Under the pieces are notes generated by a model, which had not been told where the DNA came from, did no database searches, and saw only the letters and a program-made list of their open reading frames with translations. Positions 30,267-38,582 of a stretch of 64,000 nt of DNA are shown here, in pieces (position 1 is the first letter of the stretch; every line of letters begins with the position of its first letter). This stretch comes from Tardiphaga robiniae (lineage in GTDB: Bacteria > Pseudomonadota > Alphaproteobacteria > Rhizobiales > Xanthobacteraceae), in assembly GCF_001618955.1 (NCBI RefSeq), contig NZ_LVYV01000006.1:104993-168992 (forward strand), in the 5' to 3' direction. The position numbers and the translations under genes were made by a program.

Positions 30267-32261
30267 TTACTCCGCAGCCTGGCGGTGATCCACGACGGCT
30301 TCAGGCGAATAAGCCTCGGCCATCTTGGTCACGAACTCGTCGATGAAGACCTGCATGTCGGTGGTCAGTTCGCCAATGCGGGTGACCAGATAGTTGTAGG
30401 CGAACAGCGCGGGGATCGCGACGAGCAGACCCGCAACCGTTGCCACCAGTGCCGCCGCGATGCCCGGTGCAATGGCGTTGACGTTGACGTCGCCGCTCTC
30501 GGCGATGGCTGCGAAGGTGATCATGACGCCGACCACGGTGCCCAACAGACCAAGGAACGGACCGCCGGAGATCGAGATGGTGAGAACCACCATCATCTTG
30601 TTGAGACGCTGGCTTTCTTTCACGAAGGCGCCATCCAGCGCCGCACGAATAGCGGCAATCGACGGACCGCTCAGGCGCAAAATCTTCGCGCTATTACCGA
30701 AGCGGTGGCTGATCTGCTCAGCGCCAACGTGATAGATGCGGTACAGCGACGAAGCACGGAGCATCTGCCCTTCTTCGGCACTCAACCGGCTGCCGAGCAC
30801 AGCGGCACTTTCGTCCACTTCACCGCGATCGAGCGCTGTGAGGTTGTCGGCGAGCTTGCGGAAGCTCTTCATGAAACGGTCGTTGGCATTAGCCTGCTTC
30901 TTGAGGTAGCTCGCTCGATCGAACGTCACGATCCAGCTGGCAACCGCCATAACCATCAGCAGGCCGATGACGACCCAGCCGTCGATAGTCACCGACTTCA
31001 GGATCACCGCGACATAACCGGACATCCAGCTTGCGGTTTCTTCATCGGCGCTGAGGGCGATCAGCTTGGCCGGTTCGCTGCCCTGTTCGACGGCAGCAAA
31101 CTTGATGAAGCCTGCCGAACGCGCAATCTTGCCGATCTGCAGTTCGTCGATGTCACCGACAAAGCCGGCCATCGCAGCTGCAGCGACCGGCGCTGGAGCC
31201 GCTTCGACAGCGGGCACAGTTCCGTCGGTAGCTGGTGTCACAGGATCGACTGCCGGTGCGACGGGCGTAGCGACGGCGGGAGGCGTCGAATCTCCGCCAA
31301 GCCGTGCAACGCCTGTCAGTGCCGGCAGCGACGCAGCCAGGGTCGCATAGGCCGTGCCGTCCAGATAGACGGTGACCGTGCCACTCGCCGCAACAACGGC
31401 GAGATGGTGCCAGGAATTTGCAGCGACCGGAGCGCCAGCGCCGCTGCGCTGGGTACCGGCCGCATTGCTCACCTCGACAAATGGGGCACCATTGTCGAGA
31501 CCGATGATCAGTGCATTTGCGCCATCGCGACGACTGAACAGCGCCGAGTTTGGCTGCGGCGCAGCCGGCTTGATCCAGGCCGACCAAGTGAATGGCGCGC
31601 TGTCGGCCATGCCGAGCGAAGGCGAAGCCGGCAAGGTGACGATGTTGCGGCCGTCGAGACGCAGACCGGTACCGATCAGCGCACCGTCAGCCGGCTGGCC
31701 GACGCTCTGTGCATTGTTGGCCCAAACCGACGAGTCGATTGCCGGCGTGCCGCGCTCGTTGAAATGATAAACCAGCGCCGTATCGGCATCATAGGTGCCC
31801 TTGGCATCGTTGGTCGCGGCGGCTTTCTTGTTGCCGTAGTAGATCCAGAATTCGGACTTGGCGCCCGGTGCCACGTTCGGCAGCGACACCCAGACCAGAG
31901 CTTCGCCAAGCAGCGAATCCCACTTTTCGACGTGATGCTTCAGCGGGGTCTTGTCGTCGGATGCCACGAAGCGCAGATCACTACCGTCATCCTTGGCAAG
32001 GCTGAAACGGAAATTGCCGACATGCAGACGCACCAGCGTTGGCACGGTGCCGATCGGATCGGTGATGTTGGCGCCGGTGGCGCTGACATCAATGTTGATC
32101 TTCTTGCGCAGCTGCCATTCGTCGTTCCACCACGCATTGGCCGTGGACGGAAACAGCGTCATCGCAGCGGCGAAGCCGAGCGCAAGCCCCGCGGCCGCGT
32201 TTTTCATTCGTCGGCGCAGGACCGAAATGCCATTGCTCATGTGACCAGACCCCATAGCCAT
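30267..32261 (-). CDS. DUF2341 / LamG / MotA-TolQ-ExbB proton channel fusion
   Basis: 664 aa. Signal peptide to about residue 43 (STANA before WWNDEWQLRK), DUF2341 at about 45-150 (FWIYYGNKKA), a LamG/concanavalin-type domain at about 165-390 (YHFNE, WSAWIKPA, WHHLAVV, VTVYLDG, IDELQIGKI) interrupted by a Pro/Ala/Val-rich loop (330-363), then a classical ExbB region: first membrane helix at about 427-447 and the channel pair at 557-623 with GPFLGLLGTVVGVMITF. It is therefore an ExbB carrying a large periplasmic sugar-binding-like ectodomain, about three times normal ExbB length. The family occurs in other proteobacteria. Its start shares TAATG with the TpsB stop. The ectodomain might sense peptidoglycan or the exoprotein; this is inference. 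Confidence 0.92.
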   Translation of the reverse strand: MAMGSGHMSNGISVLRRRMKNAAAGLALGFAAAMTLFPSTANAWWNDEWQLRKKINIDVSATGANITDPIGTVPTLVRLHVGNFRFSLAKDDGSDLRFVASDDKTPLKHHVEKWDSLLGEALVWVSLPNVAPGAKSEFWIYYGNKKAAATNDAKGTYDADTALVYHFNERGTPAIDSSVWANNAQSVGQPADGALIGTGLRLDGRNIVTLPASPSLGMADSAPFTWSAWIKPAAPQPNSALFSRRDGANALIIGLDNGAPFVEVSNAAGTQRSGAGAPVAANSWHHLAVVAASGTVTVYLDGTAYATLAASLPALTGVARLGGDSTPPAVATPVAPAVDPVTPATDGTVPAVEAAPAPVAAAAMAGFVGDIDELQIGKIARSAGFIKFAAVEQGSEPAKLIALSADEETASWMSGYVAVILKSVTIDGWVVIGLLMVMAVASWIVTFDRASYLKKQANANDRFMKSFRKLADNLTALDRGEVDESAAVLGSRLSAEEGQMLRASSLYRIYHVGAEQISHRFGNSAKILRLSGPSIAAIRAALDGAFVKESQRLNKMMVVLTISISGGPFLGLLGTVVGVMITFAAIAESGDVNVNAIAPGIAAALVATVAGLLVAIPALFAYNYLVTRIGELTTDMQVFIDEFVTKMAEAYSPEAVVDHRQAAE

Positions 32262-34030
32262 TAGAATTCACCCCAAATTCGGAAATTGACGCGTCCCGAG
32301 CCGGCCTGCGAATAGGCCTGGCTGATCATGGGCACCGAGTAGGCGAGCATGCCGTTGACGCCGTCGAAGACTTTGAAACGCGTGCCTGCGCCGTAGCTCC
32401 AGACATCGAATTTCGATTGTTGTTCAGGCAGCGGGCGCTGCACGCGCACATGGCCGGCATCCGCAAAGCCGAAGAAACGCCACTCGTTGAAGGTCACGAA
32501 ACGCGGTGTGCCCTGCCCGGTCTCGTCCTTCATTTCCTTCTGCAGCATCGACCCGACATCGGGCGAGCGCAGTTCGAGATTGCCGACGACGCCGTCATCG
32601 CCGAGAACTTCGGACTCAAGATAGCCGCGGACCGTATCGAGGCCACCGACGCTGAACTGTTCGCTGGATACCTGCGGGCCATCCGATACCTGGCCCTGCA
32701 TCTTGCCCCAGAGCTGGAAGCCTTCAGGCAATTCGTGGGTATGCGTGAGATCGACGTTCAGATGCGAGAAGCTGCCGGAAGCCCAGGCACGCTTGTTGTC
32801 GAAAGCAATCCAGTCGCTGCTCGATGGGCGCATATTCGCCGTGACCGACGCATTGAGCTGCGTGAGCGACTTCTCTGCCTGGAACGTCGCGCCATAGCTG
32901 GCGACGAACGGATAGTAGGTGATCGGAGTGGAGAAGCCACCGGTGAAGTCGCGCACCGTCTGATCGAAGTGCTTGTAATCGACACCGGCCGAGAGCGTGT
33001 GGAAGAAGTTATCGCGCGCAGGCAGCGTCATGACAGCACGACCACCGACGATCTGGCCGGGGCCGATCACGTTCATGCCGCCCACGGTCGCAACGTCGCT
33101 GCTCGACTTCACGCCGTAAACCAGCAGTGTCAGCCAATCGATACCCTCGACACGCGCGAGATACGAGCCCGAAAACACCTCGGCATCGCTCTTGTTTTCC
33201 GGCGCAACCTGATAGGTGAAGCTGAACGAGTGACCGAGCTGCCACAGATTGTCGTAGCGCACGGTACCGATCATGCGCGTGGCCGATGTGTTGGGCGAGC
33301 GGCGATTGTTGACTTCAAGGCTGCCGTGAATCGGCGCCTTGTCCTCGACCGCCAGATCGACATCGACCGTGCCGGGGGTGACGCCCGCACGCAGCGCCGG
33401 CGTGACGCGGCGATCAGGCCATTGATTGAGGCTGACGATGTCGCGCGTCACATCGTTGAAGTTCGGTACCGCCCCCTGCTTCAGCGACGTCGCGCGGTTC
33501 TTGATATTGGCAAGATCGAAATAGCGCGAATTCTTGACGCGCACCTGACCGACCTTGAGTTCGGAGACCTTCAGGATCACGCGCCCGGTCAACGCATTCT
33601 GCTGCGGAACGGACACACTGACGGTCTGGAACCCCTTGTCGTGATAGGCTTTTTCGAGCGCAGCGCGGGCCTTCTCCACGTCATCGGCGCTGCGGCTCGG
33701 GCCGAGGAACGGATAGATCGCCTCCTCGACATCGATCTGCGGCAGCGTATCGGCGCCCTGCACGGCGAAATCATCGATATCAAAGCGTTGCAATGGCGCT
33801 GCCGGCGCCTGCTTGGCATCCGCTGCGGCTTTCGCGTCCTTGCCGTCCGCTGCAGGCTTGGCAGTGGCCGAGGGCTTATCCGATTGCTGGCCCGGCTTCG
33901 CATCGGCCGTCACTGTCGCAGCAAAAATAACGCCGATGCTCGCAAGCATCAGGGCGGTTGGCGCCGAACAACGCAGGAAGTGTTGCTTTGTCCAGCCTGC
34001 GCCGACACCGTCTCTGTTCAGAAGAAGCAT
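32261..34030 (-). CDS. TpsB: outer-membrane two-partner-secretion transporter (ShlB/FhaC family)
   Basis: 589 aa. Signal peptide region 1-44, an Ala/Lys/Asp-rich linker (45-79), POTRA 1 (about 82-156, AYHDKGFQTVSVSV), POTRA 2 (about 158-229), then a 16-strand-type barrel to a C-terminal Phe. The Omp85/TPS loop motif VRGY is at 467-470 in FSVGGLDTVRGYLESEVLG, and FGFADAGHVRV is at 520-530. This is the only TpsB in the window while there are four TpsA genes, so it probably serves all of them. ATG at 34030; the upstream ribosome site is weak. It is the first structural gene of the machinery operon, 235 bp after FecR-C. Confidence 0.95.
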   Translation of the reverse strand: MLLLNRDGVGAGWTKQHFLRCSAPTALMLASIGVIFAATVTADAKPGQQSDKPSATAKPAADGKDAKAAADAKQAPAAPLQRFDIDDFAVQGADTLPQIDVEEAIYPFLGPSRSADDVEKARAALEKAYHDKGFQTVSVSVPQQNALTGRVILKVSELKVGQVRVKNSRYFDLANIKNRATSLKQGAVPNFNDVTRDIVSLNQWPDRRVTPALRAGVTPGTVDVDLAVEDKAPIHGSLEVNNRRSPNTSATRMIGTVRYDNLWQLGHSFSFTYQVAPENKSDAEVFSGSYLARVEGIDWLTLLVYGVKSSSDVATVGGMNVIGPGQIVGGRAVMTLPARDNFFHTLSAGVDYKHFDQTVRDFTGGFSTPITYYPFVASYGATFQAEKSLTQLNASVTANMRPSSSDWIAFDNKRAWASGSFSHLNVDLTHTHELPEGFQLWGKMQGQVSDGPQVSSEQFSVGGLDTVRGYLESEVLGDDGVVGNLELRSPDVGSMLQKEMKDETGQGTPRFVTFNEWRFFGFADAGHVRVQRPLPEQQSKFDVWSYGAGTRFKVFDGVNGMLAYSVPMISQAYSQAGSGRVNFRIWGEF

Positions 34031-34089
34031 ATATCAAGCCCATAAGAGGGCACACCGAGCACGAGCCGCACGCCCATGTTCAGGTCCCT

Positions 34090-34104
34090 ACGTCTTGAAG
34101 ACGT
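34090..34104. promoter_or_regulatory. Inverted repeat ahead of tpsB
   Basis: ACGTCTTGAAGACGT is a 7-bp inverted repeat around one central base, in the 235-bp gap between FecR-C and tpsB, about 60 bp before the tpsB start. The gap is otherwise gene-free and purine-rich near the fecR stop. It could hold a second promoter for the machinery genes or an operator. I could not derive a matching sigma consensus with the fecR-tpsA gaps of cassettes A, B and D. Confidence 0.35.
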
Positions 34105-34265
34105 TTGGGCGGGTCGTAACCCGCAAAAGAAAATTAAGAGGTTGGTGCCACCCGAATCACCGACAGAGCGCGGTAGCAAAACGGTCGCGAAGAATACTGC
34201 GCGCAACACGCAACATGCGACGGTTTGAAGACAACCAAAGAGAAAAGAGAAAGAGAGGAGAGCAA

Positions 34266-35243
34266 TCAGCTCAGCAGGACGATGCCGCCCGGCAGCGCGC
34301 GCACATTGGCGGCAAACAGCTGCCGCACCTGCGCAACGAAATCATCAAGCCTGTCAGTGTGAAACGTACCGTTGACAAGGCGCTGGCCGAGCTGCGTATT
34401 GGTCACGACGATCTTGCCTGGCCGATAACGATTGACTTCAGCCACGACGGCCGAAAGCGGCCGATCGCGGAAGACCAGCAGTTTCTCACGCCACGCACTC
34501 GAAGAACTGGAATCGACGATCGATACCGGCAGCCCCAGCGGATCAGACGCCGAATAACTAACCTGCTCGCCGCGGCCGAGCCGAACGCTGCGTCCGCCAT
34601 GCGAGATGGTCACCGAGCCTTCATTACATGTCGCGAGAACAACACCGTCGATGCATCGCAGGTTGAAATCTGCGGCGCTGGAAGTAATTTGCCCATCCGC
34701 AGCGATCATCACCAGGGGCTCGAAGCTGTCGCGCCGCGTGGTGATCGCAGCTTCTCCGGAAATCAACTCGATCCGCGGATTCACATCGTTCCCACGAACG
34801 GCGATGCTGGTCTGGGTGTTCAGCTTGAGCGCGACATTCGACGCCAGCTTGACGTCAAGCTGCTCGCCCTTTGCCGTTCGATAATCCGCCGACAACTCGG
34901 CAAGCGACGGCCACATCTCCAGCGGCGGCTTTACGATCATGTAGCCCGTGACGGACGCCGCAAGCGCGCCGCCGATCAGGCTACGACGGCTGACCATCTG
35001 TTTTGCGGCGGACACACGTGCCACGAAGGGACGGACATTGCGGTTCTCAAGCTCCGCTCCCATCGCGCCAAGATCGCGATACAGGCGCACCGCTTGAACA
35101 AAGGCTTGCTCATGCAGATCGCTCTGTCGGCGCCAAAGCTGCAGCTGCTCGGCATCTTCAGTCGTCGCCTTGCCGGAACGCAGCAGCAGGACCCAGTCCG
35201 CCGCACGCTCGAGCAAGTCGGCTTCGTCGAGAGGGGCGCTCAC
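34266..35243 (-). CDS. FecR-family anti-sigma factor C (machinery operon)
   Basis: 325 aa. Cytoplasmic DUF4880-like region (LLRSGKATTEDAEQLQLWRR), a hydrophobic segment led by SRRSLIGGALAASVTG (RR at 86-87), the periplasmic FecR core (LEMWPSLAELSADYRTAKGE) and an STN-like end (VAEVNRYRPGKIVVTN). GTG start. It controls sigma-C by family analogy and lies just upstream of tpsB, so this pair probably governs expression of the export machinery rather than of one adhesin. Unlike the other cassettes, 226 bp of non-coding DNA separate it from its sigma gene. Confidence 0.92.
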   Translation of the reverse strand: MSAPLDEADLLERAADWVLLLRSGKATTEDAEQLQLWRRQSDLHEQAFVQAVRLYRDLGAMGAELENRNVRPFVARVSAAKQMVSRRSLIGGALAASVTGYMIVKPPLEMWPSLAELSADYRTAKGEQLDVKLASNVALKLNTQTSIAVRGNDVNPRIELISGEAAITTRRDSFEPLVMIAADGQITSSAADFNLRCIDGVVLATCNEGSVTISHGGRSVRLGRGEQVSYSASDPLGLPVSIVDSSSSSAWREKLLVFRDRPLSAVVAEVNRYRPGKIVVTNTQLGQRLVNGTFHTDRLDDFVAQVRQLFAANVRALPGGIVLLS

Positions 35244-35469
35244 GAGATCACCACCAAAAAGGCGGAAGCTTGGGCAGGGATAATGATGTGAGTCATTGTC
35301 GTCGCTGAGCTTCTGATTCTGCTATTGGGGGCCGCGAAAATTACCTTCTGATGTATAGACGGTTGAGGCAAGGCTATCCCGCAAGCGAAAATAACAATAA
35401 TTAACGAGATTCGCGGGACCGCAACGACGGCCCGGTGATCAAACGCGGGAAATGGCAGTAAGACCGCAA

Positions 35470-36009
35470 TTATTTGGGACGCGGGCCACCGGATCGTCGC
35501 AGCAACGTCCGGCCGAGGCGCGCAGCGCAGTGCTTCAGCGAATTGCGAAGGTCGATCTCGACAGTCCGGACGCTGACGCCAAGCTGCGCAGCGATCTCGT
35601 GATCCGGCATTTTCCTGACAACGGCAGCCATGAACACCTGGCGGGCTCGGCTCGGCAACTCGGCAAGTGCAAGATCAAGTGCCTGAATATCCTGTCGGCC
35701 CTCGACGATCGCCGCCGCGTCGGGCGACTCGTCCGGGATGTCGAGCAAGGCGTCGATCGCATCCATACTCAGCAGACGCTTTTCGCCACGACGCCGATCT
35801 GTCGCCACGTTGAGCGCGATGCGGAACAGATAATCTTTCGGACTGTTCACCGCCGGGGCATTCTGCATTTGCTCGATGCGCAGGAAAGTCTCCTGTAACG
35901 CATCACCAGCCAGATCTTCCGACCCCAATCGTCGCGTCAAACGCTTGAACAGACCGCTATAATCGGCCGTTAACACGTTCCGCAGAGTTGTACGATTTGC
36001 CCCAGTCAC
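35470..36009 (-). CDS. ECF sigma factor C (FecI type)
   Basis: 179 aa, GTG start with AAGGG 9 nt upstream. Region 2: YSGLFKRLTRRLGSEDLAGD and QETFLRIEQM. Region 4: LPSRARQVFMAAVVRKMPDH followed by the helix-turn-helix EIAAQLGVSVRTVEIDLRNS. It is the most divergent of the four sigma factors in the recognition helix (SVRTVEIDL, against SQRLVE in A and B), which suggests a different promoter specificity. It sits 113 bp after the TonB gene of this cassette. Confidence 0.94.
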   Translation of the reverse strand: MTGANRTTLRNVLTADYSGLFKRLTRRLGSEDLAGDALQETFLRIEQMQNAPAVNSPKDYLFRIALNVATDRRRGEKRLLSMDAIDALLDIPDESPDAAAIVEGRQDIQALDLALAELPSRARQVFMAAVVRKMPDHEIAAQLGVSVRTVEIDLRNSLKHCAARLGRTLLRRSGGPRPK

Positions 36010-36122
36010 CGGCTATAGCCCTTACGCGTAGAAATACTCGTCTCAGCAGCACGGTGTTACCCATCGCACATGACAGATTGATTACGAAGCTAGAACACCT
36101 CGAACTCAACAGAGATGTGAGA

Positions 36123-36845
36123 CTATCGCGCATCGAAGGTGACGGGGATCATCACGGTTAGAAGCTCGGGCATATCGGCCGGAATGCGCGGCAGCGGTTG
36201 CGCGCGGCGGATCGTTTCGATCGCTTCCCTGTCCAGTACGGAGCGCCCTGAACTCGACTTGATATCGACGCGAACGATGCTGCCATCGCGACGCATGGCG
36301 AACATGACCATCACCGTTTCCTGCGAGCCATCGCGGCGCGCATCGTTCGGATAGCGCTGATAGCGCTCGATATGCGCTTCGAGCTGGCGCTGATAACGCG
36401 TTGCCGTTCCTGCCGGGACTGGGCGCGCCTGCCCGCCTCCCGCCGGCTTTTGCTCCGGAGATGCCGTGGGACGTGGCGGGAGCAGCGGCTGTGGCGGCAT
36501 CGCCTGCTGTTCGACCGGCGGCAGCACCTGCTCCGAAATCGTCGGCGTCACCTGGAAATCGGCAATCGGCGGGCTAGCATAGAGTGAAGCTTGCTTCACT
36601 TCAGGTGAAGGCGTCGGCGACGGAAGCAATTCGACCTGAATCGTCGAATAGCCCTGCCGCGCCGATGGACCAGTGGGCACATGATGCAGCCAATAAACAC
36701 CGGCGGCGAGCATCACCGGCACCAGCACGACGCTACCGGCCAGCCAGCGCCAATGCCCAAAGCTGCCCGAGGTGTCGTCATACTGATCGGATACGGGATT
36801 CCTCCGTGTCAGATCAGGTGCCCTCCAATGTATTGGCAATGCCAT
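36123..36845 (-). CDS. Energy-transducing TonB, classical type, in sigma cassette C
   Basis: 240 aa with an N-terminal anchor at about residues 34-54 (LAGSVVLVPVMLAAGVYWLH), a Pro/Gln-rich periplasmic spacer (80-145) and a well-formed TonB C-terminal domain (YQRQLEAHIERYQRYPNDAR, then VMFAMRRDGSIVRVDIKSSS). ATG with AGGACAG just upstream, 9 nt after the STN-C stop. Only cassette C has a TonB inserted between receptor and sigma. It could energise signalling through STN-C, or be an extra TonB for TpsB. Its C-terminal tail lacks the PPPxxMPQP signature shared by the other TonB-C-like domains here. Confidence 0.92.
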   Translation of the reverse strand: MALPIHWRAPDLTRRNPVSDQYDDTSGSFGHWRWLAGSVVLVPVMLAAGVYWLHHVPTGPSARQGYSTIQVELLPSPTPSPEVKQASLYASPPIADFQVTPTISEQVLPPVEQQAMPPQPLLPPRPTASPEQKPAGGGQARPVPAGTATRYQRQLEAHIERYQRYPNDARRDGSQETVMVMFAMRRDGSIVRVDIKSSSGRSVLDREAIETIRRAQPLPRIPADMPELLTVMIPVTFDAR

Positions 36846-36854
36846 CTGTCCTGC

Positions 36855-37631
36855 CTAGCGCACGGTGATCATGACCATGACGGGCTGCGGCGTGTTCGCA
36901 GGCGGGGCCTGGCTCACCTGTAGCCCATCAAGCAACCGCCCGATGGCATTGTCCCGCTCCTGGTCGCCCGACGAACGGAACAACTCGGTCCGTTTCACGG
37001 TCCGCGGTCCGTCGATCCAGAGTTTGATACCCGCACTATAGCTGCCATTGCGCGTCTTGGCTTCCTTACGCAACGCCTGCTGGATATCGGACTGGATCAC
37101 GCCGCTATACACCCGCAATTGCGATGGATCGCGAATTTCCCGTGTACTGCGAACCCGTAACGGATCGAGCACCAGATCGGCCTTATCAAACACCGCAACG
37201 GGCGGCATGTCGGGATCTGCCGAGGCCGGCACCAAGGTGATGGAATTGGCGCGCGTGTAGCGGATCAGCAGATCGACATCGCCGAGCAAAACCCGCAGCG
37301 CCGTGTCCCTGGTGAAATCGCCCTCGACCAATGTTGAAACAAGATTATTGGCCGCGCTGCTTTCATACAGTAACTGAACGCCGGTGATCTTGCTATACGT
37401 CTGCAATGCAGAGGCCAGTGGCTGAATCGGAATATGAAAGCGCATCAGCGCCGGATTTTCTCGCTGTTCGCTCGCGGCCAGCGCCGAAATCATTGCACCG
37501 AACACAACGATGGTAGCACCAACGAACAACAGCGGAAAGAAACGGTGACAAGCAACGCTGAAGCACGCCCTCGACCTCGCCCGAAGGCGCATGAACAGAT
37601 CGAGATCGTCCCACTGCCGAATAGCACTCAT
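36855..37631 (-). CDS. STN receptor C: periplasmic STN + TonB-C-like signalling protein
   Basis: 258 aa. N-terminal membrane/signal segment (FFPLLFVGATIVVFGAMISA, about 30-49), an STN domain (FHIPIQPLASALQTYSKITG, then ALRVLLGDVDLLI) and a C-terminal TonB-C-like domain (YSGVIQSDIQQALRKEAK, then IKLWIDGPRTVKRTELFRSS, ending NTPQPVMVMITVR). It is longer than the others at the amino end and may stay anchored. It is the first gene of the regulatory cassette ahead of the secretion machinery, read together with the downstream TonB. Role inferred as input to FecR-C/sigma-C. Confidence 0.86.
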   Translation of the reverse strand: MSAIRQWDDLDLFMRLRARSRACFSVACHRFFPLLFVGATIVVFGAMISALAASEQRENPALMRFHIPIQPLASALQTYSKITGVQLLYESSAANNLVSTLVEGDFTRDTALRVLLGDVDLLIRYTRANSITLVPASADPDMPPVAVFDKADLVLDPLRVRSTREIRDPSQLRVYSGVIQSDIQQALRKEAKTRNGSYSAGIKLWIDGPRTVKRTELFRSSGDQERDNAIGRLLDGLQVSQAPPANTPQPVMVMITVR

Positions 37632-38080
37632 ATTACAGACTTCGACTTACTGACCTTGACCAGAACACCGACAACGCCCGTAGTCGCTGGCGACATTGCG
37701 TGAGGCACTCATATCGGACGCGCAATGATACAGCAAGGATACGGACGCACCAACTCTACAGACCGACAATAGCGATTGCTAAGCCGCCACACTCGTTTAC
37801 GTAGTTTTTGTGACACGTATTCTATGTATCTCACTATATTTCGATTCAACGTGAAAGATCGGCGTTCAATATGGCGCCAACCGCAACTGTCGGCTGGCAC
37901 CACGTCGCAAATCACTCCGTCATCATTCGTTGTCGCACTTCCAGGGGCAGCATCTGCGCTTGGACATCCGGCTGCACTCTGTAGCGCGCGGTGCTGCGAT
38001 ATAGCTTAGCGCGTCGACTGTGGCGCCCACATAACCTGGCGTTCCCCCGCTTGCGCGCCGTCCAGCTCGCTTCAACCGCA
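37632..38080. other. Non-coding region upstream of STN-C
   Basis: 449 bp with no convincing gene, visibly more AT-rich than its surroundings around 37770-37870. It must carry the promoter of the machinery cluster. Short open frames here lack ribosome sites and family features. Its left end abuts STN-C and its right end the tpsA remnant. Confidence 0.5.
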
Positions 38081-38331
38081 GCCATCACCGAGCACTTCCA
38101 TGATGATGACCGAGGGGGACGCGTTGCCGCTGCCCTGAATCGGCCTCGCCGTCTGCCGCGTCGCCGCTGAAGCATTGGAGTTCGACAACGCTACGCTGGT
38201 GCCCGGCATCTACACGGTCGGCAAGCCCGTCGACGTGCCCTTGCACCGGATGATCGCCGCTTTCAGCAGCTGCAGCGCCGCAGATCGACGTTGCCGAAGA
38301 CTCCGGTGGCGACCTCGGCCACGTCGATCAT
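38081..38331 (-). pseudogene. Remnant of a B/E-type tpsA 3' end
   Basis: Reading the minus strand gives IDVAEVATGVFGNVDL, matching TIDAGEAGIRVSGNVNL of TpsA-B and E. After a frameshift it continues KGTSTGLPTV, a stop, then ALSNSNASAATRQTARPIQG and SPSVIIMEVLGDG. This parallels the TpsA-E sequence (QGTSSGIPTVQ, ALSSSNATAATQQTATPTQ, PSVIIVEVLGYGG) residue by residue. A TAG stands where E has CAG (Gln), and at least one frameshift is present. No start and no body of the gene remain. It lies between intact tpsA-D and STN-C, where the 3' end of a neighbouring tpsA would be expected. Confidence 0.88.
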
Positions 38332-38582
38332 CCACGCTGTCCGTCGTCGCCGGCATCCAAGCCAGGCGCCGTTTCGCAAGGAAAAGTGGCGTCGAGGATG
38401 TACGGCACTCATTCTCAGTGCCCTGTTATTGGATTGCTGACTCCTGAATATCCCTTCCCGAGAAGCATCTCGATCGCGAATTCCGCCTTCCCTCCGGCGC
38501 TGACGACGCTTTGCGCCGCCAGGAACCGATATTGCACACGTTTGGTCCATATCGCATCATCTCGCCGTTCTCAGCGAATCTG

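Noticed and set aside
37912..38550. Short minus-strand frames 37912-38175 and 38263-38550 as small genes
   Set aside because: They are fragments of the decayed tpsA 3' end or neighbouring non-coding DNA. Their out-of-frame parts have no resemblance to any protein in the locus.
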